NCBI GenBank assembly: GCA_023231475.1 | Contig: JALJEE010001766.1 | Location: 59,523-123,522 of the forward strand | From: Seison nebaliae | Taxonomy: Eukaryota; Rotifera; Pararotatoria; Seisonacea; Seisonidae | Length of the DNA: 64,000 nucleotides | Direction: 5' to 3' | Shown here: positions 51,734-63,041 of the stretch, piece after piece | Position numbering within the stretch: the stretch's first letter is position 1 | How the letters are laid out: every line of letters begins with the position of its first letter | The notes under the pieces: generated by a model | Database searches by the model: none | What the model saw: the letters and a program-made list of their open reading frames with translations, nothing else | Told to the model about the DNA's origin: nothing | Program-made: the position numbers and the translations under genes

Positions 51734-53160
51734 TTTTAATCAGCTAAATAAAAAATGTTGTGATCAAAAGAAGAATTATCTTCTTTCTTCTTCTTTCTAT
51801 TGTGTATTCACATTGAAATGTTCGTTTAGAGTTTTGGTCGATCCTCATCTAAAACGTATGTTTTGTAATCAGTATTAGGAACATACCACTAAACGAATTA
51901 TGAATGATAGAAAGAAAGAGAAGAGAAATTGACGAACTTTGTATTGTTTGAATGAACCATCGGAATTCTCCATTCCTCGCCATGGATCCATTTCCTTTCG
52001 ACGGTTCACTCTAATTGAAAAGAATTGAAGAATGCGAGAGAAAGATCTTCGTTTTAACTTGACATCAGGAGATGATTTCAATTCATGAAATGAATTAATG
52101 AACGCAATAGTCGAACTGAATACAACACAAGAAAATAATGGTATCAACTTGTTTAATGAAGAGGAAAATTATTCAAATGAATGATGGGAAAAGTAACGAA
52201 GTAATTGCTCATCAAAGAGCGTGGAGTCAATCCTCGCATAACCATTTTTATTTTTGAAACAGAAATCTCTCACAAATATGAGTTGATAACAGAATTTTCA
52301 GCTTAAAATTTCAACAACTCATGTCTTACTCAATTCTTCGATTAACATCGATGAACAATTCTACCTCAATTCATTGAGCTGCCCTACAACTCTCATTTTC
52401 TTAATTCATTAACAACTAAATTATTTTTAATTCAATTTGTTAATTCCATTTATTGAACTTAAATACGTAACATAAAATTTATTTAACCTCTTCTTTCTGT
52501 AACTAGCGAGTAGAACATATTTATACACAACTGAAACTCTATTTTGTGATGATTTTTTGAAATTTGATTGTGAATTTAATATATTTGTATTATGGTCGAT
52601 ATTAATGAGTCATGATTCAAATTATAGATTATTAATATCAGTATGCATATAACCTATATTTATTAAACAGTTTTGTCTACCAAAAGATATGAAAGAATTA
52701 GACGTTTCCGATGGTGAAAACAGTCAAAAAAAACTTGTTGTGTTATATGTTGTCTGGTAAAATGGATTCTAACAAGTTTCTAACAATGCACAAAATATGA
52801 ATAAAAAAATAAATATCGATGACATGAAAGGCTGTAGATCAATTATTTAAATACTTCCAACTTCCTTCCCTTAAAGTGGTCTTTGTCTAATCTGTATCTC
52901 ATCTAATTTATTTGACATATTATTATTTATTATATATGAGAGTTAATTGTAATGATGGGATTCGTTGAAAAAATAATTTATTTAAGGATTCGAGTAGCCG
53001 TACAAATGTTCAAAAATTGTCATATCGAAATGATGAGTCATAACCAGAATTATTGTTTCGAAATAAAAAGGAATAATGAAGAAGGAGAAAATGTAATTAG
53101 TTTAAAGAATATGTTGTGAATTTTGTTCCATCTTCGAAATGAATTCGTATCTTGTTCTGC
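51734..53160. other. non-coding stretch, 1.4 kb
   Basis: Contains the TSP1-gene 3' UTR and the neuropeptide F 3' UTR. A minus-strand frame (51935-52147) begins with a hydrophobic, signal-like stretch but has no ATG and no recognised peptide, so it is not called. Nothing else is supported. Confidence 0.4.
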
Positions 53161-53706
53161 TCAAAACTGTCCAATTTTATATCCTGCGCCAGAGATGCCT
53201 TTCTTAAATTCATTCTTTTGTATCAATCCGTCATCTGAAAGGAAATTTTGAAAATGAAGTTGTCATATCGATTAATTAGAAAGGAAACTGTTGAGATCGA
53301 AGTATGAGAAAAGAGACGACACAATTTCATTGTCAACATATTTGGACAAGGCACTCTTATAAGCCATGTCGTGAGATAATTGTTTAATTAGAGTTTGTGG
53401 TGTAATGAGCATTTCTGCAGGAACAACTGGCACTTTTTCTCCGTTCGTCACGAGTGGATTCCTTTTGCCAAATCTGAAATTAAGAAACAAAATTTTTAAG
53501 AATTAAAATAATTTTCCCAACCTAGGACGTCCGACAACTGAATAATAATCATGAAGTTTTCTTAAATAATCGCGCAATTCAGATTTGGATTGAAAGCGGT
53601 CAGGTTTGTTGGGTGGAGCAGGTAAATCGGAGAATTGAGCATAACAAACTGATCCGACGGTTAATATCAATAAAATTTTGGAGAGATGATTTGATACACT
53701 TTGCAT
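53161..53706 (-). CDS. NPF: neuropeptide F precursor with C-terminal EF-hand-like propeptide
   Basis: Three exons (53522-53706, 53289-53473, 53161-53234) with introns of 48 and 54 nt encode 147 residues. Signal peptide MQSVSNHLSKILLILTVGSV precedes the mature peptide, which runs from about QFSDLPAPPNKPDRF to YYSVVGRPRF. It is followed by GKR, the amidation and cleavage signal. The first intron splits the Arg codon of the final RF, the position conserved in the NPY/NPF family. The C-terminal propeptide is about 80 residues. Joining exon 3 creates SYFDLNNDGLIQKNEFKKGI, a textbook EF-hand loop (D-x-N-x-D-G-x-I-x-x-x-E). NPF regulates feeding and arousal through NPY-like receptors. An EF-hand in an NPF propeptide is not something I know of. 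Exons 1-2 are firm and exon 3 is likely. Confidence 0.9.
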
Positions 53707-56045
53707 TTTGGTAATGGAAATCGGGGGGATATCTATTGGCAGAATGGAATGAGCGTATTAAATGGGAATGGGAATTAAAAGATATTAAATAATCTGAAAT
53801 GAAGAAAGAAATGTAGATTATAAGACGATTATACTAATCAGACGAATAGACCAACAATAATAATAAGGAAATGATGGAAAAGTTTTATGTTGTTCATCTA
53901 ATTAATTTTATAGAATTAGAAAAAAATATTGTTTTCATATATCTCTCGAGGTACATCATATTCATAATCAATTTATTGACATGGAGAAAACACGTCGTGC
54001 AAAACAAAGAACATTATTATTGTATGGTAATTCTTGGAAAGATTATCATTTTGATTCCCACGTTTTCTTCGAAAAGAAGAAAAACTATTAAAGTAACTTC
54101 ATCATCATTGTGTGCTGATGATGATAGAACAAGAAAAATATTTGTCATTGAATGAAAAGGAGCGAGGGAGGAATGAAACGGAAGTCTCGCGCACCAGTTA
54201 TAGGAAATGACTTTTCATTAGACATCTATATTCCCGAATAGGAGAATGAATGAATTGGAGAAGTGAAAATGCGATGTATCGGTGAATCAACGAGATATAT
54301 GAATGCGTAGGAAACTCTCTGATGTTGAACGAATGGTACGGGAATATTAATTTATTCGTTATTCGTGCAGCTCATTCAATGAAAATGAAGAAGAAGAAGA
54401 ATAAGATGATGAAAAGGAGAAGATGGTGAAAAGAAATATGAATAGGAAGTAAATAATTTTTTTTCAGTTTTTCTTCCCAACTAAAAGAAAAGAAAATATT
54501 GGAAGGAAACATATTATTTTCCTCCTTTTAGTTCACTGTCGATTTGTTCGATGTCCTGTCATCAACGGATATACCTTAATCAATCGTTGTTGCCTGTTGT
54601 CGATTGAATGGTCATTGGGAAAGCCAAAGGAAATTTTCTTTTCTGGAAGATATCTAACAATATGTTTTAAATTGGGAATTAAATAATCCTCCTCGTCATC
54701 GACCTTGTGGAGGACGACTTACCGCTGATAAATTTAGCTATTTGAAAAAAGAAGGAAATTTCAATTGGAGTTTGAAAAGAATAAGAATATAATTGACTTA
54801 ATTTGTTGCATTCTGTGAATAAAGAAGGAGAATTCAATGAAGGAAGAAGATGAAAATGAAACATTTTTTTTAGTTGACTTGACAGTTCGATTATGAACAT
54901 GCAGATTTTTGAGTTGGTTGAAAAAAATTTTGGGAAATTTCGATTGCAATCCCATCGTCATTTGAATATCCGAATAATAATTGAAGTAATTTAAGCTAAT
55001 TCAGTTTGATAAGCGAGATGTATGTCACGAAGATTTGTTGTTGTTGATTGAACATTAGCAGATGAATTATATGAATAACAGAAATTTAATATGATTGTTT
55101 CGACATTCTGCTCACTGCATTCTCAAAGCACCAGTTAATTGTCATTAGATGTTGAGGGTGGGAGAGTAATCGGGGGAAGGTAGGCACATATACTAGAACA
55201 ACAAACAAAATTCATATTTCAGCATTAATTTTTAAGCATTATTCAGTTATCATTACGGAGAGTTCAGTTTTGTGATTTGAGAAGGAAGGAGTACATGTTC
55301 GTTCTTTAGACGATTTTGTTGTTGAATTTGAGTTTTAATGAAACAGAGAATGTAAATTTTTATTCGAAATGACGAAAAAAGAAGAGAAGGGAAAGATGCT
55401 GTGCCTTAAAGATAAGCTATGAGCGGAACAAATCCTTTGAAATCAATATTGGGGATGAATTAATCGCTCGGATAAATCGATGGATGGAAAATGATGTACA
55501 GTGAAGTAATGTGGAAGATCATCGAATTAAAGGGAGAAATTAGTTAGTTTAAATGAGTAAAAAATGTAGTAGTAAATCGATAAGTATCGTAATACAATGG
55601 AACAATTCTCAGGAAAGAAAGGAGGATGAACGAAAAGGGAAACTCAAAAGTCACAAGAAACTTCACTGAATACTCATGCAAATTGTTTAGGAGGCGAACG
55701 ATTAACAAGGAGAAGAGAATCAGATTTCAAGGAGCACAAATAACGATAGATAAAAAGTGAGCAAACATAGTCAATATGACAGAATTACAAATGACCGATT
55801 CTCCTTCCGAGTTAATGGAAGCTTTTTTAATGGAAGAATCAATTGATCACATCATCATTCCATTTGAAGTGAACGAAAAGAAAAAAAAAGGGGAAAAGTT
55901 ATTTGGAAGTAGACAAATGGTATAACGATGAATAGACGAATAAGTTTATGTTGGGAGAAAGAAAGGAAGGAGGAGAGAAAATGATGAACTGGAAAAATAT
56001 TACAGCAAACGTTCAAATTTATATTCAATTCTTTCATCTTCTGAT
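53707..56045. other. non-coding stretch, 2.3 kb
   Basis: AT-rich with several short frames on both strands that lack domains or splice continuity. The left end is the likely neuropeptide F promoter and the right end the 3' UTR of the prion-like protein gene. A GAA run occurs near 54388. Confidence 0.45.
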
Positions 56046-56774
56046 TTATCTGAATGATGATGTTCCATTATCCATCATTGACGGTCCAGGTAAGGCGGGA
56101 ACAGATGTTTGTTGTTGTTGTTGTTGTTGGCGTCGAACACGTCCTCCGTTGTACGAACCGTAAGGATTTCTTACTTTTGGTTGGAAGAATTGAGCTTGTG
56201 CTGATTGACGAGGAACTGTGTATGTTCCATACGATGCTTGTTGTTGTTGCTGTTGTTGCGGTTGTTGTGCTGGTGTTGCAGTACTAAATGAGATTTGAGG
56301 AGCATAGACACCAGAAGTCTGTGGATATTGGTATGATGATGGTTGTTGTGTTGACGAGTAACTGTTGTTACCAGCAGTGTTATAATTGAAAGTGGGTGAC
56401 ATCGATCCAAACGGAGACATACCACTAATACCGCCGAGACTACCGAAGTTTGAATAGCCAGAATTTAGAGAATTCATTCCACCGAACGAACCCATTCCTC
56501 CCATCGTATCCAAACCATTGTTGAAACCGGATAAACCGGAGAATGATAGAGGCACAACACCACCACTCATATTGCCCATTTGACCAGACATCGCTTGAGC
56601 AACAGCTGACGGTTGCATTTGACTACCTTTGACGTCACCTACTCCAAGTTGAGTTGGTGGAAGCATATTAATCTTTTGTCCAGGGAATTGTTGTTGCAAT
56701 TGCTCCATGAATGGATCAGTGGCATAGTTGTAGAGACCATTGTTTGCGGCTTGTTTCTCGTTATTGGCACCCAT
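56046..56774 (-). CDS. Q/N/G/S-rich low-complexity (prion-like) protein
   Basis: Single-exon 242 residues. A short charged start (MGANNEKQAANN) and FMEQLQQQFPGQKINMLPPT are followed by a long region rich in Gly, Ser, Met and Asn (GGMGSFGGMNSLNSG), a Tyr/Ser/Pro/Thr region and two poly-Gln tracts. One tract is near residue 175 and one is preceded by GGRVRR near residue 215. No signal peptide, membrane helix or folded domain. Composition resembles prion-like domains of RNA-binding or transcription co-activator proteins. No RNA-binding domain is seen in this exon, so it may be one exon of a larger gene or a stand-alone disordered protein. Confidence 0.6.
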   Translation of the reverse strand: MGANNEKQAANNGLYNYATDPFMEQLQQQFPGQKINMLPPTQLGVGDVKGSQMQPSAVAQAMSGQMGNMSGGVVPLSFSGLSGFNNGLDTMGGMGSFGGMNSLNSGYSNFGSLGGISGMSPFGSMSPTFNYNTAGNNSYSSTQQPSSYQYPQTSGVYAPQISFSTATPAQQPQQQQQQQASYGTYTVPRQSAQAQFFQPKVRNPYGSYNGGRVRRQQQQQQQTSVPALPGPSMMDNGTSSFR

Positions 56775-57944
56775 TTTTTTTGGTTCTTTGAGGAATTTAA
56801 GTAGAGTCGAGCTGAGATGGCGTTTAACTAGAAGATGTATTCTAAAGAGAAATGGAAAGGTGAAATTGTATTAAATTTGAATGAAGAGAATTGGTTGATA
56901 AATGAATAGAAGATGAAATTGATGTTATGGTCAAATTGGTTTACTCGACACGCATCAATACAGCGGATAATGGTCAAGATATATGATCGTGCATGATCTT
57001 GAATGAACGAATGTTCTTCTTCATTGAGGATAATAAAGAAGAAAAATAATATGAATTTATCAGATAGGTTGATGCGTGTAAATTTAGGAGAATGATGAGA
57101 ATTGACGAGAATGTCATCACGACAATAATCGATCTCATAAAGGATAGACTCGTCACTTAGCATATATCAATGTGAATCGCGTTAATTGTAGCGTCGAGAG
57201 ACAATTGTGGATACTTAATAGAATTGGTATTTGAATGCAAACCATCCGATTCAACGGGAGAATGATAAGAGAATATATAAATCTAAAGTGGTTACTCATT
57301 CGTCTTATATAGTAGCAAATGAAGAAAACGGATCTCATCTAATTAGGTTTTAATAATGCGTAAGTAGTTCAGCTACTACTACTACTGGTACGCAATATCG
57401 TCATATTGGCCTATTGCCGTGTCTTTTCAGGCGAGTCATCATTCACGCGTGACAATAACATTATATGTTTATTCAAAGTAATGATAGATTAGCAATCAAC
57501 AGAGGAGAATGACATGTACTATTCGCATTTTGTTCTATAAACGTCAAAAAACTGTTAGAAGAAATATTGGTGGTAATTGCGTTTCGTATTTTGTAATCTT
57601 TGACGGTTTATAACCCAGAAATGGTGCTTGGATATGGGTTGACTGAATTGTTAAGGACCCAATTGTGGCAATTACTAGTAATCTTCCGCATTATTTCCAT
57701 TCGAAATGAGGTCAACGTTTTACTATTTCTTTCTCACAATTAATTTCCCTCATCCATTGTGTCTCCTCTCTCCCCCCACACATATTCAACCCGCATACCC
57801 ATCATCTGATGGTGTTAAAGATAATATCAATCATTTTCTATCAACATGCATGACTCCTATCAATTAATCCATTTCTTTCTTTCACTTTTAATTATTCTCC
57901 AAAGCACTGTTTTTTATTTGAAAACAAAAGAAACATTTTTTCGT
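56775..57944. other. non-coding stretch, 1.2 kb
   Basis: Between the start of the prion-like protein gene and the WDR35 stop, both minus-strand. Short frames carry no recognisable features. A pyrimidine-rich segment lies around 57720-57800. It should hold the WDR35 3' UTR and the prion-like gene promoter. Confidence 0.45.
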
Positions 57945-60900
57945 TTATTTAGTTGCTGAATGGCAGAAAGGACAAGCTCGACGACCGTGAATCTCCTTCT
58001 TCAACGCATAATGTAGACAACGTCTACATTTCCAACTTTCTTGATCATCAGCCATAATTTGACCGGAAGCGACTGAATACCGAAATTTTCTTGAACAATT
58101 CGCACAAGTATCTGCCCTATAATTATATTGGAAAAATATGATTGAAAATATTTTAATTTAACCAATCTTTCATTGTCTTTTGACAATAGGGACAAGTAAT
58201 AATCGGTTCTTTCGGATCTTTCGGTGGATGATCACTAAATATGTGGAATGCTAATTGTTCGAATTGATGTCGATCATCCTCTCCAATACTTTCATCCGTT
58301 TCCAATCGAATGAAAGCATTACTAGCTATTCGGAAATGATGTGCAGATATGGCACATAAAGTGATGAGACTGTAAATCATTTTGACATCAAAAATATTCT
58401 CGTAATTAGATAAGATTAAAGAGGTGAGCATTGCAATTTTAGTATTTCCTTCTTTCAACTGTTTCTGAGCTAACAGATAATAATGCCAAGCTTCGGCACC
58501 TTTCCATCCAAATTCCACAACTGCCACCGTATTCTGTTCATTTTCATTAACGATGTTATTAAAGGCATTCGCTCTCTAAACGAGTCAAACGATCTCAAAA
58601 ATCCAAAAAAATAAGATAAATGAAAACTTTATTCGAATGATTTTCTCGTCGATGTGTTCGGTTTTGTTCGAGTAGAATACCGATCAAAATATACATCTTT
58701 TTCAGGAGAATTGGAGGATTATGTCGTTTTTTCGATTCGTCATTCGCTCTCTAAAACATAATTCATATAATTAGAATTAATGAGAATTAAAGAAAACATC
58801 TAATAATAATTTCGCTGCTTTGACGTATTGCTTTGACTTCCTGTACAATTCCACTGCTTGAAATATATTATTTTGTTCCAACAACTTATTACCAGTCCGA
58901 TCTAGAATCACATCTATTGATGCTGACATCTCATACTTTTGAGCAAGAGTGACACCTAAATCGAATTGGGACAATCGGATACAACATTCAATCGCTTCTT
59001 TATGTTTCGAGCACTACAGCAGAACATCATTCATTAAAAATTTCTCTAAATTCTAACTCTCAATAATGCTTCAACTGCTCGTTGACACATTCCCACACTC
59101 TCATACATTTCCGCCAATTTCTTATTCAATTTTAGAGAATCGTGAAAAAATCATAAAGCTAAACTTGTAGCAAATCATAATCATCAGTGACTGAATTTAA
59201 CATCAATTCTAATCCATGATAATCTTCCATATTGTAATAACAATCAGCAATTTTTGATTGATTATGTGCCTTCAAATAATACTTCTCAGCAGCTTTCCTG
59301 AAATTTGATTAATTCTTATCAAATAAATCAATCGGGAACCATTGACCTTGTTCGAAATAATGATCACCTAATCTATTTGATGCTTCCTCCATCATTCCAT
59401 CATCAACGATTTGTTCTTTCGATTTCTTCAGACTATCATACAATTTTTGCCAATCGCCAATCTTCCGAGAGAAAGCCCATGCTAAGTCTCTGTGTGGAAG
59501 AAAATTAAAAATTTTAACTTTTAAACCAAATAGATTAACTGTCTATCAATATCTTTATATAATTGATAAGAGATATCATATCGACCCATATAAGCGGCTC
59601 GTTCAGCACCTCGAATAGTTTCATTCTAGAATTTTTATATTATCGAGAATGTTCAGAGAAAAAGAAAACGAAACTGGATAGGCAGATACTTTTTTTACGA
59701 TTTGTAAACTAAAATTATCTTTCGCTTTAATGAATGCCGTTTCAGCTAAAGGAAAATTTTCTTTGATAAATGCTTCTCTCCCCAATACTTTCCTTTAAAG
59801 ACATTGGCAAATAATGAAAATGGACTTAAATAAAACCATAAAATTGGATGTTTCGCATCTTTCACAAATTCATACATTTCATTCAAATCATTTGCTTTAG
59901 CAAAACATTCATCTAATATCTAAACAATTCAATTGACATATAACAACTTTAGAATGAAAATTTAACAGCAGCTCGAAATCGCACTACGTAATCAGGTAAC
60001 GGTTCTTCAGGTTTCTTCAGCAGTTCGTCCATATAAATTGTGGTGACTTCCAAATCTTTAAAACTTTGTAAATAACCAGAACATCTGATCGGTTCTTCTG
60101 CTTCTCCACGATTGATGATAATCAAATTCTCCTTTTCCATAATGGCCAATTCATTGGGATCATCTTCTGACCAAATACAATCCGAACTTAATCGATGTTC
60201 AATCGCCGTCATCTTATCATGAGCATGAGCTCGATCTATTGATTTGACGCGTAGCAAACCGTCGGAATCGATAACAGCTAATCGACTATCGTCACAGTTC
60301 ATTCGGAAAATTTTTGGTCTTTCACATTCGATATTTCTCTTTTCGATCAAAAGGAATTGTGGAACGGAATACATTTGGATGAAACCAGATTGACGACCAA
60401 TTATTATATATTTCTCCGATGCTGTTAAGGCTGTTATCGGATCTTCGATCTGATTTCAAAAAAGTTCTTTCTACGAAATTTTAAATAAAATTAACATCCT
60501 TTTTATTTCCAGGTTGATGATCATCAATATGGAGTTCACTTTAAATAAAATTTATTTTAAATTTCATCTCGAAAATCCAACAATGGTTTTGACGACTTCC
60601 TCAATTGAGCTCGATCGAATATCGATAAATTCTTCATCGATTTTCGGGTCCAAATCGTAATTTTTGAATTGTCACAAATGATGCAATGTCGTTTAGTTAA
60701 GTTCATGAAAATTGCTTCCTGATTGGTATGGAAGAACTCCATTGGAATACCTTGAAAGGATGACATTGGAGAAATTGAAGATTAGTAGAAAGAACCTAAA
60801 GAATTGCAAATTCTTATAATGTATTTCGAATCGACTTCATCTTTCGATTCGGATGATTCCGATTCTGAGAAGATAGCACAAGCATCGGTAGTGAATGCTA

Positions 60901-62632
60901 GAAATTTTATATGTTTGTACATTTTTAGATGTTGTAAGCCAGTATCCAAATCATAGAACATTACATAATTGATTGCACTGTTTTGTTGGAGGAAGACATA
61001 GACTAAAGTATCATCAAACATTCCGCACTATCATTAGAAGACGATTGAGAAATTTGAAAATGGAAAAATTTAGAATTGATAACTTTCTGTTCAGTTCGAA
61101 CATTAGCAAAAAATATCAGATTGTCAATTGCAATGGCAATTCGAGTATCATCATAATCCCAAGCCAGCGATGTCAATAATTTCCCGTCGAATTTAAAAAT
61201 TGAAACATTCTAAATGAAAAGAATTCTTAACAAATTTTTACCATGAAACAAAGTTAACTTGTCCGAATGGTGAGAAGAATTGGACGATATTTCGAGCACC
61301 ATCTGTATATTCATCTGAAGTAGATAACACGCCACCAATGGCGAGAATACTGCCAGTATTATTCCATTCCATAGATTGAATAGAGGAATGTGCGTCAATC
61401 ATTACCGGTTTCTCGTCGTATGCATGTCTCATCAATTGCAAACGTCCATTTGGAAAAGCGATGGCTAACGTCGGTGCTTCAGCTGATACGAATCCTCTCC
61501 TTCCATCATACCATTTCAAAGCGACCACATCTAACTTTGTCATTTTATCATCCAAACAATTAATAGGTAGTTGTTGCTATTAAATGTTCAATTTCGATGT
61601 TCATTATTCTCGATCAATGTAAACTAACCATAAATACACCATCACTTTTATAAGCATAAACATTTCCTTCACCAGTGCCAAATAGAAGGATTTCACTTGA
61701 TGGTGACCACTGATGATTAGAAGAATGATTTTTTAAAAACAAAAGAAAATTTCAATTGTCAACTTCTACTGCAGTTAATTTCTCTTCGACTATTGTCCTT
61801 CCCCATAATCGATCGCCATCGGCTGTTCCAATAATGACAGCACCATCTTCGTAGATGATTGCCATATATTGTCCATCGGAACTCCATTTGATTCCAGTGA
61901 CGGTACTCTTTCCTCGATTATTTGTCATCGACTGATACCAAGCACCTAAGAATAAATTTATTTGAATAAAGGAATCGAGAAAATATTGAAATCATCTTCA
62001 AATCATTAAACAGAATCACCTTTTTTATCTAGCTCAAATTGCTTTATAATTTTGGAATCGAAAGTCAATAAAGCTTTTTCCGGATGCCATTCAATTATAT
62101 ATACCGGATTCCCTATTACCCAAACAAATAGAACGAAAATTAAATTAAAATTAAATTAAATTTATCAAGAATCGAAAAAAAATTAAATGAAATTATTTTT
62201 AATTGGAAAATTTTTTAATAAATTTTTAAGTTACCGTTTTCTAACGACCATACAACAATCTCACCAGATGGATCTACCGAACTTAAATTAACTAACATTT
62301 CGTTCCATGACAAATCTATAATTCTCCCTAAATTCATCTTTTATAAAAGATTTGAAATTGATTTATCTAACCCTTATGTCCTTCCAAAGTTTCATTCATC
62401 GAAATTTTTAGATTAGCAGCGACACCACGTTCACGAATATCATCGGAAACAAGTTGGTGAATTAATTTTATTATTTTAACAACTCCATTATCAGTTCCAG
62501 CTGCTACATATCCATGCATATGATTCCAAGATATTTTTGTAACCACTTGGTTGCTTGGCATCGCCACCTGTAATATGGTGTGAAAAGCAAAGTAGTAAAT
62601 TAAATAACTTGTTTGCTTAAATAGATGAACAT
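57945..62632 (-). CDS. WDR35: intraflagellar transport protein IFT121 (WDR35)
   Basis: Many short exons. Exon 1 (62609-62632) encodes MFIYLSKQ; a 41-nt intron leads to VAMPSNQVVTKISWN, matching human [23 protein letters not shown]. Two WD40 propellers follow (NETLEGHKG, GSILAIGG, NIVQFFSPFGQVN). The block RLAVIDSDGLLRV lies near the end of the second propeller. TPR-like solenoid exons contain AEKVYELYRKSKQ-like repeats (AVELYRKSKQYVKAAKLLLD) and WKGAEAWHYYLLAQKQLKEG. The C-terminus is a double zinc ribbon: ITCPYCQKTMKDW, spliced to ADTCANCSRKF, and then CRRCLHYAL and ACPFCHSATK. IFT121 is a subunit of IFT-A for retrograde ciliary transport, which in arthropods occurs in sensory neurons. Internal exon borders were not all resolved. 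Confidence 0.93.
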
Positions 62633-63041
62633 AATTGACCACCAAATTTAGAGATACCAAATTATTTTAAAAGTATTGGACTATATCGATAATAAGTAAT
62701 GGATCATATAAATGGTTAGAATGTCCGTTATCATGACAACCAAAATAGAATGCAAAGTTTAATATTTTTATTATGAAAACATTTGCTTATTGAAATATAA
62801 AATTTGAAATTAAATCCAAAAAATTAAGCTTAATCTGAATTTTTTTCGAATTAGACTTACAACAATCTTTAGCACAACATAAAGATACTGATCAAATGAT
62901 GATAAATATTCCTCTTGTCTACGAAAATATTTGTAACTCGAAATTCGTAACTATTGATTAAACATTTAAATATTGATCTCTAAACTATTGTCTTGTAGTC
63001 TTATTATTTCTTACGATATTATGCTCGACATACTTGATATA
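62633..63041. other. WDR35 promoter region
   Basis: 409 bp between the WDR35 start codon and the poly(A) end of a LINE on the same strand. No motif can be assigned. Confidence 0.35.

Noticed and set aside
51935-52147. Minus-strand frame starting with a hydrophobic stretch and containing RRKEMDPWRGMENSDG, considered as a neuropeptide precursor
   Set aside because: It has no ATG in the exon, no amidation signal and no family match. It also overlaps the 3' flank of the TSP1-repeat gene.
54679-54961. Overlapping minus-strand frames of 66-73 codons
   Set aside because: Low-complexity Ser/Phe translations of AT-rich DNA without conserved features.
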